This document shows, piece by piece, positions 58,966 through 64,000 of a stretch of DNA of 64,000 nucleotides (the first letter of the stretch is position 1; every line of letters starts with the position of its first letter). The notes beneath the pieces were generated by a model. It saw only the letters and a program-made list of their open reading frames with translations, had not been told where the DNA came from and did no database searches. Source of the stretch: Otis tarda (lineage: Eukaryota > Chordata > Aves > Otidiformes > Otididae); the NCBI GenBank assembly GCA_026413225.1, contig CM048552.1:186034053-186098052 (forward strand), written 5' to 3'. The position numbers and the translations under genes are program-made.

Positions 58966-61689
58966 TGCAGGATACCTCAGATATTGATCAGGAGTCAAAA
59001 TTACTCTGTTAAGTTGCCTTTCGGTGTGCAATTTAAGAAATTTGACTGGTAATGTCCACTCTGTTAACAATAACATCTTCTCTCGCCTGACTAGTTCACT
59101 GAAGTTTAATTTTGTTTCAAGTGGGGACCTATTTTGTATAATGAAAGTATTTTAGCCATAATGCTACCTGATATCTTTTGGACATCGTCTAAAAATACTA
59201 ATTTCTTTCTTTCTTTTTAGCTCCACTTAGTGGGTCTCATTTTCTCCTTGCTCATCATTTCACCAGCTGAATTATTTCTGTATATAATCTCTTCCATTGA
59301 TTAACTTCTTCTTGCCTGTTGGCAGCAAAGATATTTGGCATTGAAAATTGACAGAATATCAGTATATGTGGCCTTTTAACATGATTAATTAGTGTTCGAA
59401 AATAACTTTGTAGTCAATCAAGGAAAAACTGTGAGGGTTAACAGAGAGGTCTTTTCCCTTACTTTTTGCTTGATTTGTTTCATAAACAATGACACAAGCA
59501 AATACATCAGGACCCAAATTGGAAAGACACTTCTTACTATGTTGGATTAAAGGAATAGAAGATCAGTGGAAGGATTTTGCTTGCTCTTGGAAAGATACGA
59601 CAGCTCTGGCCTGCTCTATACATTTGCAGGCAGCTTAGTTCTCCATCAGCCTGGGTTTTGCCAGTTAAATGCTTATCTGAAACCCTTGCCCAGTAATCTT
59701 TCCAAATGATGGCTTTCTCATTACTGTTGCTTTCAGAGCAAAAACTCACACAATCTTGTTTGGCAGTGTTATCTCCTATCAGCTCCTATTCAATTGTGAA
59801 AAAATGGCTTGAAAAACAACGGGAAACCCAAGAAAATGTGATAACAAAACAGCAGTGTGTCAGGGCTTAGGAAAGTGTGATTACAAGCACCATGGAGACC
59901 ATTGTCAGGTCATATCTGTCTTTTTTTAATTAACTGAAATAGAAGGAAAATAGCATGTTAACAAGATTAACAAATGAAAATACCAAATTGTAGGTGTTAA
60001 TATCAGTAAGTATCATTCCCTGTATTGTCTCAGAAGATATCATAGGGAATTTTCTTTTCATTTTTAATATCTATGTTTCTCACTTCTTTTTTTTTTCATC
60101 TCAAAGAGATTTGAAAATTTTCTGTGAGAGCCTCCTGAGGACTGGACTGGAATTGGTCTTCTTGTACATTAGCTCAGAGATCAAACTCTTTTGCGAGGAA
60201 GAAACAGTGCTTTTGGCTTTTCCCTTTTTCCTAATGCACAAACTTAAAGATGCCCATACTGATTTGTCTAGGTCCCTAGAGCAAATTTCTAGACTGCGAC
60301 ATGAAGCTTCTTTATTTCCTCTTCGTGTTTTCAGAATCAGATCCTGGAAAATTAATTTAAGGCCAAGATTAATAAGTATATTTTTATCCCATTTTAAAGC
60401 TTCTTAGGTTCTTCCCCAAGAAAGATGGAAAAGAAACAATCTTGGAGAAAGAGCGCAGATACACATTTCTGTGCAAAGGAGTGAGATTTTTTTTTCAGAA
60501 TATTTATCAGTAATTTGGAGGTCTCTAAAATCACTCTTGGCAAAAATCATGACTAAGCCAAGTATTGACTAACAAGTAAGTAATGAGGAAGAAGAGTAAG
60601 TAATGAAGAAGACAAAGCTTGCCATAGAGACTAATCTGGACTGATCAGCAAGTCAGCACCATTAAAACATAGTTTGCAATACACTATAGTGAAATTAAAA
60701 GATAAGTGTGCATCATTCAGTAAGAAGACAGATAAATCTCTTTCTATATTGAGAAGTTCTCCGGTCATTATAAATTTACTGGTAGCATTCATGTTTGCAA
60801 TGAAAAAAATAAAAGATGCCACTCGTAGCACTGTCAAAGACTGCAGTCCTGCCAATGTTTATATGAGCCAGTGTGGAAACATTGAAAACTACAGTGAAAG
60901 ACAGAACTCTTGTCCCTTTGAAGTCTATGCCACTTCCTTAGGCACGTATTTTGGTGGGACTTCGTAGTCAAGAGCAGCAATTCTATTTCAGTCTCACCCA
61001 CCCTTCCTATTCCTTTATCCCATATGGAAATGACTGGCATTTCATAACATCCTAGAAAACTTTGTCAATGCCCACATGGATGCTAGCAACTGCTTCTTCT
61101 ACACATGCAGTCCTGTTCCAAGTACTCTCCAGTAAAAATTTACTTTCCCTATGTTTTTTATAGTGCACCTCACAAGGGCTTATGCAAAGAAAAAGTAAAC
61201 AGCTACGACTGTTTACAGCCCCCTTAACCAGAACTCTTTTATTCTAACTGGTTTCCTAGGACAAAGGTAAGTAGCAGGCTCTTCTCAAAGTCAGAGTTAA
61301 ATGCCTTCCCCCATCATGCTGCACTCCCAGTTCTCAATGTACGAGTCACATGACAAATACAAACACAGCATGCAGAACGTCTCATTGAAGTCACTACGTA
61401 TCCAAGGAGTGCATATGCTCCATCAGTGTTGCAATATTATTCAAATAATATTTGAATAATATACATGCAAATACTACAGTAACAGCAATGCCAACTCAAT
61501 GCCAAAAGATTACAGAAGTGTTCTCATAGCTGGAAGATTAATAAAGGCTGCCTCCTTCAAATGGATTTGGTGGTTGGCAAATGCAATACCAAGTCTTTTC
61601 CAAGCACTAAACCTTGGTATAAACAATGAAAAACACATTTTCACACTATCTGCTACTACATAAGTGGGTTTGAAGTAGGCATCCCATCC
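58966..61689. other. Intergenic DNA, AT-rich
   Basis: No gene recognised. A duplicated AGTAAGTAATGA-type word is near 60570-60606 and a perfect palindrome is at 61434-61462. The 137-codon frame at 59994-60407 is AT-rich, Phe/Leu-rich and has no motif. Confidence 0.5.
61434..61462. repeat. 29-nt palindrome (perfect 14-bp arms)
   Basis: ATATTATTCAAATA, one A, then TATTTGAATAATAT: perfect arms around a single central base, in AT-rich DNA about 250 bp upstream of the CR1 copy. Confidence 0.9.
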
Positions 61690-62108
61690 TAGCAAAAAGA
61701 TCTAGATACATTCATCTGCTGCCTCACTGAGGCGTGGGTTAAGAACATCACTAAGAAACTGCCTAGCCTAGTACTGCTCCTGCCCATTACTGCTCTTTCA
61801 TGTGGGTGGAGATGAAGCTACAACGTGTAGTCCAAAGGTGGTTAAAAGAGACTTCAGGGCAAGGGCATCTGAAGCACAGATCGTATTTTCCTCTATCTTT
61901 CTAGTTGCAGGCAGTGACACTGAAAGAAATAGACGGGCCTAGTCTATTAATACATAACTCTGTGGCTAGTGTCACCTCATTTTTCAATAATGGAATGGGC
62001 TACACGGCACCAGGCCTGCTGGCATTGGATGGGATTCACCTTTCTCAAATAAGGAAGAGGGTCTTTTGTCATGAGCTAATGGGGCTCATTGACAGAGCTT
62101 TAAACTAG
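61690..62108 (+). pseudogene. CR1 ORF1 remnant (C-terminal esterase-like part)
   Basis: Protein similarity runs through several frames. A segment CCLTEAWVKNITKKLPSL (about 61718-61772) is followed, after a shift, by VKRDFRARASEAQIVFSS (about 61839-61893). The 67-codon open frame at 61905-62108 then contains TAPGLLALDGIHLSQ and ends GLIDRALN at the stop. In CR1 ORF1 this is the SGNH-type esterase C-terminus, whose Asp-x-x-His pair corresponds to DGIH here (D at 62028-62030, H at 62037-62039) and is kept. Frame changes make the gene dead. Confidence 0.75.
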
Positions 62109-62349
62109 CCTTGAAGTGGGAGGTGGATAATATCAGGCTAGCCTGTGCCAAGCTCTGGGACGACACACCAAGGTTAGAGGGACAGGATGCTTGTGAGGGA
62201 CCTCAGCCTGTTACTCTGAGGACTGGCTACACTGGAGCACACTTGAAGTCTTACAGAGATAAGCCAGTAACAGCAGCCAACAGGCAAACACCAGTGAAAT
62301 ACCTCAAAGGAATTAAGGGCTCTTCTCCTAAGAAGACAGCCAACAGCCC

Positions 62350-62856
62350 AGCTGAAGTGCCTCTACACCAATGCCTGCAGCAAGGAGGCAGTGGAAGGCA
62401 CCGTGCTGCTAGAAAACTACAACCTAGTTGCCATTAGTGAAACTTAGTGGGATAAATTCCATGACTGAAGTACGGCTATCAATGGCTACAGGCTGTTCAG
62501 AAGGGAGAGGTGAGGAAGGAGGGGTGCAGGGGTTGCCCTCTACATCAAGAAATTGATAAAGTGAAAAGAGCTGAAGTGTGAAGGCTTTGAAGAATAGCCA
62601 CAAGTAGGTTGAAAGCTTATAGGTAAGAATCAGAGACTGAGGCAACAAAGGGAACTTTGTGGTTGGTGTCTACTACTGGCCACGCAATCAAGGGGAGCCT
62701 ATTGACAAAGCCTTTTTACTCCAGTTACAGGAGGCATCCTGCTCGCAGGCTCTTGTCCTTCTGGAGGAGTTCAACCATCCTGACATCTGCTGGAAAAGTG
62801 GCACAATGAGCTGTAGGCAGTCCAGGAGACTCCTGGAATGCATTGAGGATAACTAA
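62350..62856 (+). pseudogene. CR1 ORF2 endonuclease remnant, C-terminal half missing
   Basis: AP-type endonuclease of CR1 ORF2. Visible: the start KCLYTNACS (62356), ENYNLVAISET with the expected catalytic Glu at 62439-62441, then TAG at 62445 where the family has Trp, and NGYRLFRRE. A later frame, 62659-62856, has VVGVYYWPRNQGEPIDKAF and EEFNHPDICW. In the family that last motif reads GDFNHP; here the catalytic Asp is Glu (GAG at 62767-62769). The frame ends CIEDN and the sequence jumps straight into the RT leader, so the block that should carry the SDH catalytic motif is gone. Confidence 0.85.
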
Positions 62857-64000
62857 TGAGGGATCAGGTGAGGCAGGCTAAAGCCCTGACAGAATTGAAT
62901 CTGGCCAGGGACATCAAAAGCAACAAGAAAGGCTTCTATAGGTATGTCGGGGACAAAAGGAGATCCAAGGAGAATGTTGGCCCCCTCCGGAAGGAAACAG
63001 GTGACTTGGTTACCCGGAACATGGAGAAGGCTGAGGTGCTTAATGACTTTTTTGCCTCAGTCTTCACCAATAAGGGCTCTTCTCTTGCCACCCAAGCTGT
63101 GGAAGGCACAAGCAGGGACTAGGAGGATGAAGAACCGCCCACTGTACTGGAAGAGCAGGTTTGGGAACATCTGAGGAACCTGGAGGTGCACAAGTCCATG
63201 GGACCTGATGAGATGCATCCGCGAGTCCTGAGGGAACTGGCAGATGAAGTTGCCAAGCTGCTGGCCATTATACTTGAGAAGTCGTGGTGGTCTGCTGAGG
63301 TTCCCACTGACTGGAAGAGCGGGAACATAACCCCCATTTTTAAAAAGGGGAACAAAGAAGACCTGGGGAACTACAGGCTGGTCAGCCTCACCTCTGTGCC
63401 TGGCAAGGTCATGGAGCAGATTGTCCTGGAAACCATGCTAAGGCACATGGAGAGCAAGGAGGTGGTTGATGACAGCCAACATGGCTTCCCCACAGGCAGA
63501 TCGTGCCTGACCAATTTGGTGGCCTTCTTGGTTACAGTATCGGTGGACAAGGGATGAGCAATGGATATCATCTACATGGACTTGTGCAAACCTTTTGACA
63601 CTGTCCCGCACAACATCCTTCTCTCTAAACTGGAGAGGCATGGCTTTGATGGACGGACCACTCAGTGGATAAGGAGTTGGCTGGATGGCCGCACTCAGAG
63701 AGTGGTGGTCAATGGCTGATGTCTAAGTGGACACCGGTGATGAGTGGTGTTCCTCAAGGGTCCGTGTTGGGCCTGGCCCTGTTTAACATCTTTGTCAGCA
63801 ACATGGACATTGGAATAGAGTGCACCCTCAGTAAGCTTGCCGAGAACATCAAGCTGTGTGGTGTCGTTGACACGCTGAAGGGTAGAGATGCCATCCAGAG
63901 GGACCTTGACAGGCTGGAGAGGTGGGCCCATGCAAACCTCAGGAAGTTCAGCCAGGCCAAGTGCAAGGTCCTGCATGTGGGTCATGGCAATCCCAGACAC
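62857..64000 (+). pseudogene. CR1 ORF2 reverse transcriptase remnant
   Basis: Starts with [19 protein letters not shown] and continues with FFASVFT, a stop at 63119-63122, then [52 protein letters not shown] and [20 protein letters not shown]. The motif A Asp is kept at 63579-63581 and the SGVPQGSVLG motif is intact after a one-base frameshift near 63712-63720. The catalytic FADD box reads LAEN (63836-63847), so the two essential Asp residues are lost. A TGA at 63555-63557 sits where related copies usually have Arg, consistent with CGA to TGA decay. The frame runs off the window while still in the RT domain. Confidence 0.9.

Larger units (their letters stand above)
61690..64000 (+). mobile_element. 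Long CR1 LINE copy, ORF1 and ORF2 remnants, cut by window end
   Basis: At least 2.3 kb of a CR1 retrotransposon in sense orientation. It starts inside ORF1 (esterase-like part), passes the ORF1-ORF2 junction at about 62110-62350 and continues through the endonuclease and most of the reverse transcriptase to the window edge. CR1 elements move by nicking DNA and priming reverse transcription at the target. This copy cannot do so by itself: it has several stops, at least one frameshift, an internal deletion and changed catalytic residues in both enzymes. The 5' limit is approximate because the upstream part is diverged. Confidence 0.93.

Noticed and set aside
1-64000. CRISPR arrays, operons, phage or defence-like gene clusters
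   Set aside because: No direct-repeat/spacer arrays, no dense prokaryotic-style coding and no such protein families; the DNA is vertebrate.
1-64000. tRNA, snRNA, miR-15/16 or other known small RNA genes
   Set aside because: I looked for conserved T-arm words, U1/U6-type sequences and the miR-16 seed region and saw none; a covariance-model scan would be decisive.

Overview
The window reads as ordinary vertebrate, very probably avian, nuclear DNA. The bird signature is a dense scatter of CR1 LINE 3' ends (with the CR1-type ATTCTATG-like octamer tail), one longer CR1 copy with ORF1 and ORF2 remnants, and an LTR of a type I recognise from bird genomes. No bacterial, plasmid or phage gene organisation is present, and I found no CRISPR array, operon or new defence-like system. 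Nearly all other open frames are short, overlap on both strands and look like chance.

The only intact gene I can support is a single-coding-exon class A GPCR on the + strand at 4545-5477, the cysteinyl leukotriene receptor 2 (CYSLTR2). A good 3' splice site lies just upstream (AG at 4517-4518), so the preceding 4.5 kb is probably 5' flank or intron. From memory, CYSLTR2 sits between RCBTB2 and FNDC3A near RB1 in amniotes. No exon of those neighbours was recognised, so the other 58 kb is best read as intergenic.

Layout: 1-4.5 kb upstream non-coding; 4.5-5.5 kb CYSLTR2; 5.5-15.3 kb non-coding with a CpG-retaining patch (about 5.9-6.4 kb), a long TTTTTC hexanucleotide array (10.3 kb) and an old CR1 relic (11.5 kb); 15.3-15.66 kb an unidentified, frameshifted protein-like remnant (minus); 16211-17359 a complete 1149-bp solo LTR (minus) with TG...CA termini and a 5-bp GGGAG target duplication; 17.4-25.4 kb non-coding with a 13-bp minisatellite and a small palindrome; 25.4-26.7 kb a second weak protein-like remnant (minus); 26.7-37.5 kb non-coding with a CpG-retaining candidate regulatory block at 35.0-35.5 kb; 37.5-59 kb many CR1 fragments and older amniote repeats among non-coding DNA; 61.7-64.0 kb a long, inactivated CR1 (+) running off the window edge.

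The genes do not form a pathway. CYSLTR2 is a stand-alone receptor gene in a repeat-rich gene desert. The most distinctive signals are the solo LTR with its modular internal repeats, the CR1 copy whose endonuclease and reverse transcriptase active sites are both changed, and two decayed protein-like segments that I could not assign to a family.
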